39,196 bases of DNA from Pseudomonadota bacterium (GCA_022574185.1 JACZSM010000025.1:1-39196), one strand, 5' to 3'; shown: positions 1 to 10,030, counted from the first letter of the stretch. Notes: generated by a model not told the origin, from the sequence alone. Numbers and translations are program-made.

Positions 1-1
1 T

Positions 2-115
2 AAAATCGCCGCCAAAGTCACGCTCGCACGAAAACTCGCCAGAATCGTCTTTGCCCTGCTCAACAATCAACAATCGTTCCGAAAACAGGAGTGCATGCCT
101 ATACATTCGCCATAG
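2..115 (+). pseudogene. C-terminal tail of a probable IS110-like transposase (partial at window edge)
   Basis: An open frame runs in from the left edge for 37 codons and stops at TAG 113-115. The peptide contains KVTLARKLARIVFALL, a basic amphipathic helix of the kind found at the C-terminus of IS110-family transposases (transposase_20 domain, 'ARKLA' type). Only the tail is visible, so the rest of the element and its integrity cannot be judged. It points toward rsmI and ends 43 bp from the rsmI stop codon. A chance open frame or another DNA-binding protein tail is possible; the identification rests on one short motif. Confidence 0.4.
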
Positions 116-158
116 AATCTCCTACAGTCGAAGACCATCCCGTTCGCGGTGCCGCACG

Positions 159-995
159 TTATTTTCGATCATTCAATTCGAGAATCCGCTTGTAGAGGTC
201 GTTGCGCGTTAAGCCGGTGACGCGGGAGGCGATTTTTGCGACGTCTTTCGCTGGGAGTTGTTTGACGAGTTCGATGAGCAAACGGTCTACGTCCAGCGAA
301 GACGTTTGCGCAGCGCTGGTGCCCGTGACGATGACGACGAATTCACCCTTGGCGACGATAGTGCCGTCATCGAGTTGGCTCAGTAACTCACCGAGTGAAG
401 CCTGAATGCATTGCTCATGAATCTTGGTCAGTTCACGACCGATAAAAGCGCTGCGACCTTCTCCAAATTCTGCAATGAGGTCTGCCAGACAGGCCCTGAT
501 ACGGTGCACCGATTCGTACAGGACAATCGTGCGTGTTTCGCTAGCCAGTTTCGCCAGTCGAGTCCTGCGTGCCTTTTGCCTGGCGGGCAGGAATCCTTCG
601 AAGCAATAGCGCTCGGTAGGCAGGCCCGCCGCCGACAATGCCACGATAACAGCGCTGGCACCCGCAATGGGCACCACCCGGATCCCACGGGCATGCGCTG
701 CGGCCACGAGACGCAAGCCTGGATCACTGATCAGTGGCGTACCGGCATCGCTGACCAATGCAATCGATTTATCATCGGCAAGATCTGCAATCAACCGATC
801 AACGACCTTGGCCTCATTGTGGTCGTGCAATGCGAATAGTGACGTTTTGATGCCAAAATGCGATAGCAATCGCCTGGTGTGCCGGGTATCCTCAGCGGCG
901 ATAAGGCCCACGGTCTCGAGCGTCTGGCGGGCTCGCGGCGATAGGTCTTCCAGGTTGCCGATAGGCGTTGCCACAACAAATAGTGTCGCACTCAT
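159..995 (-). CDS. rsmI: 16S rRNA (cytidine(1402)-2'-O)-methyltransferase RsmI
   Basis: A 278-residue SAM-dependent methyltransferase of the tetrapyrrole-methylase fold that 2'-O-methylates C1402 in the ribosomal P site. Hallmarks near the N-terminus are ATPIGNLEDLSPRA, AEDTRHTRRLL and SDAGTPLISDPG, the SAM-binding loops of the family. The ATG at 993-995 is chosen because it starts immediately before the conserved ATPIGN strand; a longer frame reaching 1058 would add 21 unconserved residues and run over the lpoA start. The length is normal for the family. The gene is divergent from lpoA with only 42 bp between starts, the usual rsmI/lpoA arrangement of Gammaproteobacteria, so both promoters must overlap or lie in the neighbouring coding sequence. 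Confidence 0.95.
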   Translation of the reverse strand: MSATLFVVATPIGNLEDLSPRARQTLETVGLIAAEDTRHTRRLLSHFGIKTSLFALHDHNEAKVVDRLIADLADDKSIALVSDAGTPLISDPGLRLVAAAHARGIRVVPIAGASAVIVALSAAGLPTERYCFEGFLPARQKARRTRLAKLASETRTIVLYESVHRIRACLADLIAEFGEGRSAFIGRELTKIHEQCIQASLGELLSQLDDGTIVAKGEFVVIVTGTSAAQTSSLDVDRLLIELVKQLPAKDVAKIASRVTGLTRNDLYKRILELNDRK

Positions 996-1037
996 GAAGC
1001 ACCGTTTACCCTTTCTTATAGTCGTATAAGTGCACGA

Positions 1038-3014
1038 ATGATGAATTTTGTGAGACATCCTGCCCGCGAAAGCAGCTCGGTGGCAAGATCATTTGCATTA
1101 CTGATCGTGATATTGATGCTCAGTGCCTGTCAAACGACCGGGGGCGGCTTTGGCGGCGCACCGGGCGAAGGTCGCGCCGAACGACTCGTACGAAATGATG
1201 CACACGCCGCTGCCGCCACGATTTACATCGGGCTGGCGGCAGCGTCGACAGGGTTCGAGCAGGAGCGGCTGACCCTGCTTGCCATAGAGCAATGGCTCGA
1301 TGCCGGCGACGCAAGGCGAGCACGCAAAACGTTCGCAGGCGTGACGAAACCCACAAGTTCTGAACTGCGGCAGCTCTGGAGTACCAATTCGGCCGCACTG
1401 CTGCTGTACAGAGGCGAAGCCGACGCTGCGCTCGAGATTCTCGAGCCCATGAGTCGCGAGCCGCTGACGCAAAGACATCGCGTGCGGGTTGAAGCGCTCC
1501 GCGCCGACTCGTGGATTCAGAAAAACGATCCGCGGCGCGCCGTCGAGCTGATGACACAGCGTGAGATCTGGCTGGGCGATCGTCGCAGCATCGAACAGAA
1601 TCGATGGCGACTGTGGCAGGGTCTGCTCGTCAGCGATCCACAAGTCTTACGAGCAAGCGCTGAGTTAGCACTCGACACGAACGTCAAAGGGTGGCTCACA
1701 CTCGGTTCACTTGCAGCATCAACCGGTCAGCAGGGAATCGGTTGGGCGAACGGCGCCATCCATTGGCGCGATGCCAACGGCGGCCACCCGGCAATGGCAA
1801 TCATCGACAGACTGCATCTGCCCGACGAGTTGAATCTCGATTACCCAAAACGAATCGCATTGTTGTTACCACTGTCAGGTCGCGCAGCACCGGCCGGCCA
1901 GGCCGTTCAGAACGGTTTTATGGGTGCTTATTTCTCAACCGCGACGGGTCTGGATGACAATCAGTCTATTCGTGTCTATGACGTTGACGCCGAGGGTGGC
2001 GCCAGCGCGGCCTATACGGTGGCGGTCGCGGACGGTGCTGAGTTCGTTATCGGTCCTCTGCTTAAGAACAACGTTATTGCGCTAGCAAATGACATTCTCG
2101 TTCCGGTGCCACTTCTGACATTGAATTACCTGCCCGAAGATACGTTGGCCCCGCCCGGTCTGTTCCAGTTTGCGCTTGCTCCTGAAGACGAAGCTCGCTC
2201 AGCGGCACAACGCGCATTGTCCGATGGTCATAGCCGCGGTGTCGCCCTGGTACCGAACAACGACTGGGGTCGTCGCGTTTTGTCGAGTTTTGCAACGGAG
2301 TTAGAGGCGCTGGGCGGCATATTACTCGACTACCGAAGCTATACACCGGCAAATCAGGACTTCTCACACACGATCAAAGATCTTATGGCGCTGTCTGGCA
2401 GCGACCGTCGCTATCAGCGACTGCGCGCGAATATTGGCGGTCCATTGCAGTTTGACCCTCGGCGCCGCCAGGATTCTGAATTCATATTCCTCGCAGCCGA
2501 TGCGCCAGCGGGGAGGCTCCTGAAGTCGCAACTCAAGTTTCACTATTCGGGAGACTTGCCTGTTTACTCCACGTCGTCAATCCACGCGATGGACGGCAGG
2601 TCGAACAGCGACCTCAATGGCATTATGTTTGCTGATACTCCCTGGATCATTGCGCCACATAGCTGGATTGCACATTTACCCGCGCTGTATCAGGAGCATT
2701 GGCCCGAAGAACGTCGGCTCGGGCGGCTGCACGCCATGGGCTACGACGCCTATCACCTGATCGCCGCACTATTCGCGACGCGAACTTATCCAATGCAGGA
2801 AATTGATGGTGCAACGGGAAAATTGTATCTCGACACTGATGGCCGTATACACAGACGCATGGCCTGGGCACAATTTCAGAGTGGCAAACCTGTCGCTTTG
2901 CCTGCGATCGAAAGCGCAGGCGGGCCCATTCAGGACATTAGTAATGACCCTGAAATGCTGTTGCCCGACGCGGCCGACGATGAATCGTGGTTCGACGCAA
3001 CACACGAGCTGTAG
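1038..3014 (+). CDS. lpoA: Penicillin-binding protein activator LpoA (LppC family lipoprotein)
   Basis: An outer-membrane lipoprotein expected to activate the class A penicillin-binding protein PBP1a from outside the peptidoglycan. The N-terminus has a basic stretch, a hydrophobic segment and a lipobox LSAC with the lipidated cysteine at about residue 31. Residues of roughly 45-260 are alanine- and arginine-rich helical repeats (TPR-like). The rest, from about residue 275 (IALLLPLSGRAAPAGQAV), is a periplasmic-binding-protein-like fold, as in E. coli LpoA. Translation may start at ATG 1038 or the next codon, ATG 1041; no strong Shine-Dalgarno separates them. Length 658 residues, typical. The 3' end overlaps the yraN start. 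Confidence 0.9.
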   Translation: MMNFVRHPARESSSVARSFALLIVILMLSACQTTGGGFGGAPGEGRAERLVRNDAHAAAATIYIGLAAASTGFEQERLTLLAIEQWLDAGDARRARKTFAGVTKPTSSELRQLWSTNSAALLLYRGEADAALEILEPMSREPLTQRHRVRVEALRADSWIQKNDPRRAVELMTQREIWLGDRRSIEQNRWRLWQGLLVSDPQVLRASAELALDTNVKGWLTLGSLAASTGQQGIGWANGAIHWRDANGGHPAMAIIDRLHLPDELNLDYPKRIALLLPLSGRAAPAGQAVQNGFMGAYFSTATGLDDNQSIRVYDVDAEGGASAAYTVAVADGAEFVIGPLLKNNVIALANDILVPVPLLTLNYLPEDTLAPPGLFQFALAPEDEARSAAQRALSDGHSRGVALVPNNDWGRRVLSSFATELEALGGILLDYRSYTPANQDFSHTIKDLMALSGSDRRYQRLRANIGGPLQFDPRRRQDSEFIFLAADAPAGRLLKSQLKFHYSGDLPVYSTSSIHAMDGRSNSDLNGIMFADTPWIIAPHSWIAHLPALYQEHWPEERRLGRLHAMGYDAYHLIAALFATRTYPMQEIDGATGKLYLDTDGRIHRRMAWAQFQSGKPVALPAIESAGGPIQDISNDPEMLLPDAADDESWFDATHEL

Positions 3015-3373
3015 GCGGCGACGCTGAAAATTTCGCTTTTCACTTCCTGCAACGACAAGGCCTGATTCCCGTCCGGCGTAATTTTCGATGCCGTCTCGGC
3101 GAGCTCGACCTGATCATGCAGGACGGCCGATGTCTTGTTATCGTTGAAGTACGGTTTCGAGGCAGCAAGTCGTTCGTGACAGCCGGGCTGACCATCGACA
3201 AGCGTAAACAGCGCAAGCTCATTCGCACTACGGCTATGTTTCTGGCATGGAATGCACAGTTCGTCAATAAGCCCGTGCGCTTCGACGTCGTCGGCATCAA
3301 TGCCGACGCGCGGGGCCATCAAAGCATCGAATGGATCAAGGACGCGTTCCGCCCCAACGACGCATCTCTCTAG
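2987..3373 (+). CDS. yraN: YraN family (UPF0102) putative endonuclease
   Basis: A 128-residue protein of the UPF0102 family, which has a PD-(D/E)XK nuclease-like fold and an unproven cellular role. GELDLIMQDG followed by VIVEVRFR matches the acidic residues and E-x-K/R motif of the fold. Translation starts at GTG 2987, inside lpoA, giving a 28-nt overlap and suggesting translational coupling. The lpoA-yraN pair is a conserved gammaproteobacterial neighbourhood. The usual next genes, a diaA/gmhA-type SIS protein and a BON-domain lipoprotein, are not present; the next gene is the convergent sspB. Confidence 0.88.
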   Translation: MVRRNTRAVGGDAENFAFHFLQRQGLIPVRRNFRCRLGELDLIMQDGRCLVIVEVRFRGSKSFVTAGLTIDKRKQRKLIRTTAMFLAWNAQFVNKPVRFDVVGINADARGHQSIEWIKDAFRPNDASL

Positions 3374-3385
3374 ACGATCTGTTGG

Positions 3386-3408
3386 AGCCCGCTTGACGGA
3401 AGCGGGCT
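3386..3408. terminator. Inverted repeat between convergent yraN and sspB
   Basis: A perfect 9-bp stem, AGCCCGCTT paired with AAGCGGGCT, around a 5-nt loop GACGG. It lies between the stop codons of two convergent genes, so it could end transcription from both sides. Neither side has a clear run of T residues, so a factor-independent terminator is only a suggestion. Confidence 0.5.
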
Positions 3409-3418
3409 GCGACGGGCG

Positions 3419-3829
3419 TTATTTGACGACTTTGAGGTGCGGTGGCGAGCGCGTTGCTGCGGTGTTTTCGCGAGCGTGGACAGGTCGGTCCGCGCTGTCC
3501 GAACTTTCGGCATCGTGCGAAAAGATCATGCCCTGGCCGGTCTCCCTGGCATAGACACCCAGTACCGAACTCATTGGCACCCACACATCGAAAGGTACGC
3601 CAGAAAATCGCGCACGAAAACTAACTGCGTCGTTCGTTAATTTGAGATTGTGCGCAGCCGTTTCGCTGATATTCAGAATAATCTTGCCGTCTTTGACATG
3701 CTCGCGGGGCACACTAACTCCGTCAACGGCCGCATCTACAACGATGTGCGGCGTGTTGCCGTTATCGCCCATCCATTCATGCATTGCACGAATCAGGTAC
3801 GGTCTCTTTGATCGGCTGGCCTTACTCAA
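3419..3829 (-). CDS. sspB: ClpXP protease specificity-enhancing factor SspB
   Basis: An adaptor that binds ssrA-tagged peptides from stalled ribosomes and delivers them to the ClpXP protease. The N-terminal core (RPYLIRAMHEWMGDNGNTPH, VVDAAVDGVSVP, ILNISETA, then FRARFSGVPFDVWVP and YARETGQGMIF) aligns with SspB throughout the first 105 residues. The remaining part is a charged flexible linker ending in PPHLKVVK, the short C-terminal peptide that docks on the ClpX zinc-binding domain in known SspB proteins. The ATG is preceded by GGGA at a good distance. It follows sspA in the same direction after 91 bp, the standard order. Confidence 0.95.
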   Translation of the reverse strand: MSKASRSKRPYLIRAMHEWMGDNGNTPHIVVDAAVDGVSVPREHVKDGKIILNISETAAHNLKLTNDAVSFRARFSGVPFDVWVPMSSVLGVYARETGQGMIFSHDAESSDSADRPVHARENTAATRSPPHLKVVK

Positions 3830-3920
3830 TGAAAATCATTCCCGGTGGTCATTTTTGGTGCGCCAAGTTTAACACCGTTTACGGCGTTCGCAGCCAAAGT
3901 AACATAACTTGGAAGCGTTG

Positions 3921-4550
3921 CTACAAGCGCATTTCCTGTTCGAGTTCAGTCAGACTCTGCTGGAATGAACGCCGTGCGAACACGCGGGTCATGTATCCCT
4001 CAATCGCTTCCGCCTGACTGCCAAGTTCGATGCCATACTTCGGCAAACGCCAAAGTATCGGTGCAATACTCGCATCAACAAGTGAAAAATCATCGCTGAG
4101 GAAGTACGCTCGCGCGCAAAACAATTCGGCACTTTGCAGGATGCTCTCTCGCAACAGCTTGCGTGACTTGCTGCTTAACCTGCCATCACCACTGGCTTCG
4201 GCCTCTTCCGCCAGTGAGTACCAATCGGACTCAATGCGAAACAACGCGAGCCGGAATTGCGCTCGCATCACCGGATCGACAGGCATCAGTGGTGGATGCG
4301 GAAAACGCTCGTCCAGATATTCGATGATGACGCGTGAATCGTAGAGCGTCAGATCGCGGTCGACCAGCGTTGGCACCGTTTGGTAAGGATTAAGATCCAG
4401 CAAGTCCTCAGGCAATTCACCGCCCTGGATGTTAGAGATCTCGATATTAATATTTTTCTCAGCAAGGACCAGACGCGTCCGATGACTGTGAACATCGGTC
4501 GGCCTGGAAAACAGGGTCATTACGGAGCGTCTGTTGGCGATGACTGCCAT
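3921..4550 (-). CDS. sspA: Stringent starvation protein A (SspA), glutathione-S-transferase fold
   Basis: An RNA-polymerase-associated protein with a GST fold that affects transcription in stationary phase and acid stress. The N-terminus, RRSVMTLFSRPTDVHSHRTR, and the thioredoxin-like domain with NPYQTVPTLVDRDLTLYDS and IIEYLDERFPHPPLMPVDP are diagnostic. The all-helical C-terminal domain follows from about residue 90. Length 209 residues, typical. The start is preceded by AGGA nine bases upstream. The gene lies 50 bp after petC, the common petABC-sspAB arrangement, so it is probably read from the bc1 promoter, perhaps with its own as well. Confidence 0.95.
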   Translation of the reverse strand: MAVIANRRSVMTLFSRPTDVHSHRTRLVLAEKNINIEISNIQGGELPEDLLDLNPYQTVPTLVDRDLTLYDSRVIIEYLDERFPHPPLMPVDPVMRAQFRLALFRIESDWYSLAEEAEASGDGRLSSKSRKLLRESILQSAELFCARAYFLSDDFSLVDASIAPILWRLPKYGIELGSQAEAIEGYMTRVFARRSFQQSLTELEQEMRL

Positions 4551-4600
4551 TTTTTTGGTTCCTAAAGATTATTGTGGTTGTTTCTGGTCAGCGAGCGAGA

Positions 4601-5356
4601 TCATTTAACGTCTTTCCAGACTTGGTTCTTAAGCATCCATGCGAGGATCAGAAATACGAAGAGGTATATGAGGACCCATTTGCCCAGCCTGCGTCGATCA
4701 GAACGAATTGGCTCTGCAATGTATGCAAGGAAGTTGACAGTATCACGAACGAAGTCATCGTATTCGTCGGCATTCATCATGCCCGCGGTCACCTCCTCGA
4801 AGCCGTCGAAGTGATAAGTCGTTCCATGTTCGTCAGTAATCTCCGAATAAACCGCTTTCTGATAACCCTGCAACTCCCAGAGGACATGCGGCATGCTCGT
4901 TCCCGCCAGAACGCGGTTATCGACACCGGTCGGACTATCTGGATCAATGTAAAAGCCCTTCAGGAAATTATAGATATGATCGGCGCCCTTTGCACGAGCG
5001 ATCAATGACATATCCGGCGGCGCCGTGCCAAACCAGCGCTCGGCATCTGCCGCCGGCATCGCCGCACGCATCGTCTCAAATGTCTTCACCGCATTGAACA
5101 TCAGGTTGTTAACCAGCTGCTCTTCAGAAAGCTGCAGGTGTTTGCCTATCGTGTTGTAACGCACGTATTGCGCCGAATGGCACCCGGAACAGTAATTTAT
5201 GAAGTTTTTCGCGCCTCGTTGCAGTGACGGAATATTGTCGGGATCTATAAACGCCTCATCCATCTGCTCATCGCCAGCACCCGCAGCAGATGCCAGCGTG
5301 GTGACAAAGCACGCGGCGATCACCACAAGCCGCGCAAGCCATCCGAATCTAACCAT
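4601..5356 (-). CDS. petC: Ubiquinol-cytochrome c reductase, cytochrome c1 subunit
   Basis: The haem c subunit of the cytochrome bc1 complex, which passes electrons from the Rieske protein to soluble cytochrome c on the periplasmic face. A cleavable signal peptide (residues 1 to about 25, ending in ASAAGA) is followed by the covalent haem site CSGCH at residues 56-60 and, further on, GTSMPHVLWELQG, the region that supplies the axial methionine. A single C-terminal membrane anchor (KWVLIYLFVFLILAWML) keeps it on the inner membrane. Its start overlaps the petB stop by 8 nt, indicating translational coupling. Confidence 0.96.
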   Translation of the reverse strand: MVRFGWLARLVVIAACFVTTLASAAGAGDEQMDEAFIDPDNIPSLQRGAKNFINYCSGCHSAQYVRYNTIGKHLQLSEEQLVNNLMFNAVKTFETMRAAMPAADAERWFGTAPPDMSLIARAKGADHIYNFLKGFYIDPDSPTGVDNRVLAGTSMPHVLWELQGYQKAVYSEITDEHGTTYHFDGFEEVTAGMMNADEYDDFVRDTVNFLAYIAEPIRSDRRRLGKWVLIYLFVFLILAWMLKNQVWKDVK

Positions 5357-6599
5357 GGTATACCACCCTGTCCGGCACAGGCTTCGTCTTGTCGATCGTT
5401 GTGTAATACGGCATCAGCAGGAAAAACGCGAAGTAGACAGCTGAGAAAATCCGCGCGGCGATCGTATACAAGGTATCGGGTGGCTTCGTGCCCAGCCAGC
5501 CCAGCACGACGAAACTGATCGCAAAACAGGTCAGTGCGAACTTGTAGATCCAGCCGCGATATCGAATGGATTTAACACGCGACCGATCGAGCCACGGCAG
5601 AAATACGGGCAAGATAACGGCAACCGCCATCATGGTCGCGCCCCATAGCTTGTCCGGTACGGCGCGCAAGATCGCGTAAAACGGGGTGAAATACCAAACC
5701 GGAGAGATATGCTCGGGCGTTGCCGTAAGATTCGCCGGTTCGTAGTTGGCATGCTCAAGGAAGTAACCACCCATGTCCGGCGCAAAAAACATGACGCCAG
5801 AGAAAGCCATCATGAAAATGATGATGGCGACCAGATCCTTGGTCGTGTAATACGGGTGGAATGCGATGCCATCCAGTGGAATTCCATCGGGCCCTTTCTG
5901 TTCCTTTATTTCGATGCCGTCCGGGTTAAGCGAACCGACCTGGTGCAATGCCACAATATGCACGAGCACCAGCGAGATCAGGGCCAGCGGCAACACGACA
6001 ACGTGCAATGCGAAGAACCGATTCAGCGTGATATCCGAAATCGAGTAGTCACCACGAATAAGTTCCACTATCGCCTCACCAATACCCGGAATCGCACCGA
6101 AAAGTGAGATGATTACCTGTGCACCCCAATAGGACATTTGCCCCCAGGGCAGCAAATAGCCGGCGAATGCCTCGGCCATGAGCACAAAGAATATAACCAT
6201 GCCGATAAGCCAGACGAGCTCACGCGGCTTTTTGTACGAGCCGTATAGCATGGCGCGGAACATGTGCAAGTACACCACAATAAAAAAGAACGACGCGCCC
6301 GTTGAATGCATGTAGCGAATGAGCCAGCCCCATTCGACATCGCGCATGATGTACTCGACAGATGCAAATGCCTCCAGCGCCGACGGCTTGTAGTTCATCG
6401 TCAGGAAAATGCCTGTCACCAGCTGAATGACCAACACCAGCATTGCCAGAACACCAAACACATACCAAAAATTGAAGTTCTTGGAGGCGTAATACTCCGT
6501 GATGTGGTACTTCATCGTTTCCGTCCATGGGAAACGTTCGTCAATCCACTGCATGATGCCGCCTTGCGGCTTGCCAACCTCCGCTTCGATTCTCGACAT
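5349..6599 (-). CDS. petB: Ubiquinol-cytochrome c reductase, cytochrome b subunit
   Basis: The membrane core of the bc1 complex, carrying the quinol oxidation (Qo) and quinone reduction (Qi) sites. Eight or so membrane helices are visible. The four haem-b ligands appear as two His pairs, H98/H112 and H199/H214. The Qo motif at residues 300-303 is PVWY in place of the textbook PEWY, a variant known from Gamma- and Betaproteobacteria. Length 416 residues, normal for a full-length cytochrome b without split or fused subunit. Stop of petA and start of petB share one base (TAATG). Confidence 0.97.
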   Translation of the reverse strand: MSRIEAEVGKPQGGIMQWIDERFPWTETMKYHITEYYASKNFNFWYVFGVLAMLVLVIQLVTGIFLTMNYKPSALEAFASVEYIMRDVEWGWLIRYMHSTGASFFFIVVYLHMFRAMLYGSYKKPRELVWLIGMVIFFVLMAEAFAGYLLPWGQMSYWGAQVIISLFGAIPGIGEAIVELIRGDYSISDITLNRFFALHVVVLPLALISLVLVHIVALHQVGSLNPDGIEIKEQKGPDGIPLDGIAFHPYYTTKDLVAIIIFMMAFSGVMFFAPDMGGYFLEHANYEPANLTATPEHISPVWYFTPFYAILRAVPDKLWGATMMAVAVILPVFLPWLDRSRVKSIRYRGWIYKFALTCFAISFVVLGWLGTKPPDTLYTIAARIFSAVYFAFFLLMPYYTTIDKTKPVPDRVVYHG

Positions 6600-7195
6600 T
6601 ACGCTTCTCCCGTGTGCAGACCGATCAGGAGCAGATCGTCCCGGACGAATCGGTGTGGTGGAATGCGAAGATTTGATGGCGCTGGGACACCTTTATAGAC
6701 GCGCCCCGCAAGGTCGAATTTCGATCCGTGGCAGGGGCAAAAAAATCCACCATTCCAGTTGTCGCTGGGACGGACTTCGAAATCTTCAAGTGGCGCACAT
6801 CCGAGATGCGTACACGAGCCGATGACGACCAAGAATTCAGGATTGACGGATCGGGTTGCATTGGCCGCATAATCCGGCTGTTGTTCGATAATCGCCGAGG
6901 TCGGATCCTTGAGTCGATTCAGGTTTTCCGGCAAACGGCGGAGCATCTCTTTAGTACGCCGCAAAATGAATACCAATTTGCCGCGCCACAGGACGCGCAG
7001 CATTTCGCCGGGTTCCATCGTACCAATCGGAACTTCGACAGGTGCCCCAAGCGCTTGCGCCCTTGCACTTGGCTTCAGCGAAGACAGGAATGGAATCGAG
7101 GCGAAGCCAATTCCGACTGCGCCGGTCACTGCGGTCGCAACAGTAAGAAAATGACGTCTATTGCGATCAATGCGATCAACGTCTTCTTCGTTCAT
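6599..7195 (-). CDS. petA: Ubiquinol-cytochrome c reductase, Rieske iron-sulfur subunit
   Basis: The [2Fe-2S] subunit that takes electrons from quinol at the Qo site. The cluster ligands are in CTHLGC (residues 128-133) and CPCHGSKF (153-160). The N-terminus carries a twin-arginine sequence, [13 protein letters not shown], followed by a hydrophobic segment, as expected for Tat export with an uncleaved anchor. GGGAG lies just upstream of the ATG at 7195. It is the first gene of the petABC-sspAB unit; its promoter should lie in the 7196-7418 intergenic region shared with degS. Confidence 0.97.
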   Translation of the reverse strand: MNEEDVDRIDRNRRHFLTVATAVTGAVGIGFASIPFLSSLKPSARAQALGAPVEVPIGTMEPGEMLRVLWRGKLVFILRRTKEMLRRLPENLNRLKDPTSAIIEQQPDYAANATRSVNPEFLVVIGSCTHLGCAPLEDFEVRPSDNWNGGFFCPCHGSKFDLAGRVYKGVPAPSNLRIPPHRFVRDDLLLIGLHTGEA

Positions 7196-7328
7196 CAGGC
7201 ACTCCCATATGCCCGGCTGACAAAAGATTGCTTACAGGCCTCTTCATCAGCGCATTTTAGTCTGGTATCGATATTGTTAGATTTGCAGCAGCCCCGATTT
7301 GGCGTCAGGATGACGACTACTCCGTGAC

Positions 7329-7357
7329 TTGGTGCGGAACCCGTGGCGCATTATACA
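7329..7357 (+). promoter_or_regulatory. Candidate sigma-70-type promoter for degS
   Basis: TTGGTG (7329-7334) and TATACA (7352-7357) are separated by 17 bp. Both are partial matches to the consensus. The position fits a leader of about 55 nt before the GTG start at 7419. The remaining petA-degS intergenic DNA (7196-7418) shows no stronger promoter for petA. Confidence 0.35.
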
Positions 7358-7418
7358 CGGGGCTCAGCAACATTGGCTAGCTGGTATTCCAGCGCGCCCT
7401 CTGCTTCAGGAAACCAGA

Positions 7419-8492
7419 GTGGCCGGATTGAGATCAGCGTTCGTGTTTGTTTTGCAGTCAATCGTCGTTGGTCTGGCGGCGGCGTTTATTGTCGTGCTCG
7501 TCCGTCCTGAACTGCTGCCGGGCATCGGTGCAAATGCCAATGGCGCCGCAGCCAGCTACGCCGACGCTGTCGATATCGGCGCACCCTCGGTGGTCAATGT
7601 CTATGTGAAACGACTGGTGGAATACACATCTCCGGACGACGAAAGACCTCGTTTTCGGGTCGAAACGAGCTTCGGTTCGGCCGTGATAATCGATCCTGAA
7701 GGCTACCTGGTTACGAACTTCCATGTCGTCGACGCAGCAGCCGAGATCCGCATTCAGCTCAGCGACGGTCGAATCGCCGAGCCTGAAATCGTTGGCGTTG
7801 ACGCTGAAACCGATCTTGCACTGCTAAAGGTCGACCTCGGCACCTTGCCTGCCGTTCGCCTGGGCAGTTCCGCACGATTGCGCATAGGCGACGTCGTACT
7901 GGCAATCGGCAATCCATACGGCCTCAGCAAGTCGGTCACCCAGGGCATCGTCAGCGCGACCGGCCGGGGCATGCTCAATCTGAGCACTTTCGAGAATTTC
8001 ATTCAGACCGACGCCGCGATCAATGCCGGCAATTCAGGCGGCGCACTTATCAATGTCAAGGGCGAATTGATCGGCATCAATTCAGCAATCCTCGAGCAAG
8101 ATCCCGGCACTGAAGGCATCGGATTCGCAATCCCAGTCGACCTTGTACGCGGTGTGGTCGACGAGATAAAGCAACACGGACGCGTCATTCGCGGTTGGCT
8201 GGGTTTCAAGCCTGACGATCTCACGCCGGCCGAGAGGGCCGCGCTGGGAATTGAGGGGAGTGTCGGTATCCTGCTGGTCGTCGTCTACGAGGGCAGCCCG
8301 GCCGACGCTGCTAATTTACGTCGCGGCGACGTCATCTTGTCGATCAACGGAGAACCTATTTTCTCGCGGCTGCAAGCGCTCCTGCTGGTCGCAGAGACGA
8401 ACCCGGGCGATGCGGTCGATATCCTGGTTTGGCGCGATGGTGGTGAATTCCGCGCGACAATCATCGCTGGCGAACGCCCGGAAGAAATTTAG
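7419..8492 (+). CDS. degS: DegS/AlgW-like inner-membrane serine protease (S1C, HtrA family)
   Basis: A membrane-anchored periplasmic protease of the type that senses misfolded outer-membrane proteins and makes the first cut in the anti-sigma factor RseA/MucA. After one N-terminal membrane helix (FVFVLQSIVVGLAAAFIVVL), the trypsin-like domain shows the catalytic triad H102 (NFHVVD), D132 (TDLALLKV) and S206 (GNSGG). One PDZ domain follows; DegP and DegQ have two. The GTG at 7419 is chosen because AGGA lies 7 nt before it and it gives 357 residues, matching DegS, whereas the longer TTG at 7329 has no such site. It occupies the position of algW in Pseudomonas, near murA and petABC. Confidence 0.9.
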   Translation: MAGLRSAFVFVLQSIVVGLAAAFIVVLVRPELLPGIGANANGAAASYADAVDIGAPSVVNVYVKRLVEYTSPDDERPRFRVETSFGSAVIIDPEGYLVTNFHVVDAAAEIRIQLSDGRIAEPEIVGVDAETDLALLKVDLGTLPAVRLGSSARLRIGDVVLAIGNPYGLSKSVTQGIVSATGRGMLNLSTFENFIQTDAAINAGNSGGALINVKGELIGINSAILEQDPGTEGIGFAIPVDLVRGVVDEIKQHGRVIRGWLGFKPDDLTPAERAALGIEGSVGILLVVVYEGSPADAANLRRGDVILSINGEPIFSRLQALLLVAETNPGDAVDILVWRDGGEFRATIIAGERPEEI

Positions 8493-8521
8493 TAGTCCGG
8501 CCAGGTGATATTGACGGAGTA

Positions 8522-9787
<1,266 letters not shown>

Positions 9788-10030
9788 CTAGCCTTGCTGT
9801 TGCTGCCATTCATCGGGCGTGTGCGCCCGAATCGACAACGCGTGAATCTCATTTCCTACCAGCGTACCGAGCGTCTGGTACACGAGCTGGTGTCGCGCCA
9901 GCAATGATTTGCCGTCGAATTCCCGGGCAACAATGATTGCCTCGAAGTGCGTATTATCGTCGCTGGAAACCTTGACGACGGCATCGTCGAATCCGGCCTC
10001 AATCAGGCGCGTAATCTTACTTGGATCCAT
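9788..10030 (-). CDS. ibaG: BolA/IbaG family protein
   Basis: An 80-residue BolA-fold protein. IbaG (YrbA) works with monothiol glutaredoxins in iron-sulfur handling and acid tolerance. FEAIIVAREFDGKSLLARHQ carries the class II KH-like fold and the conserved RH of BolA proteins, with a histidine in the variable loop (DDNTHFEA). Only a few bases separate it from murA, so the two are probably co-transcribed. In enterics and pseudomonads the mla lipid-transport genes lie directly upstream of this pair; here an intergenic region and the divergent yrbG take that position. Confidence 0.9.
   Translation of the reverse strand: MDPSKITRLIEAGFDDAVVKVSSDDNTHFEAIIVAREFDGKSLLARHQLVYQTLGTLVGNEIHALSIRAHTPDEWQQQQG

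Noticed and set aside
7329..7418. Longer N-terminus for the DegS-like protease from TTG 7329
   Set aside because: It lacks a Shine-Dalgarno, overlaps the candidate promoter, and adds 30 unconserved residues; GTG 7419 has AGGA and matches the DegS length.
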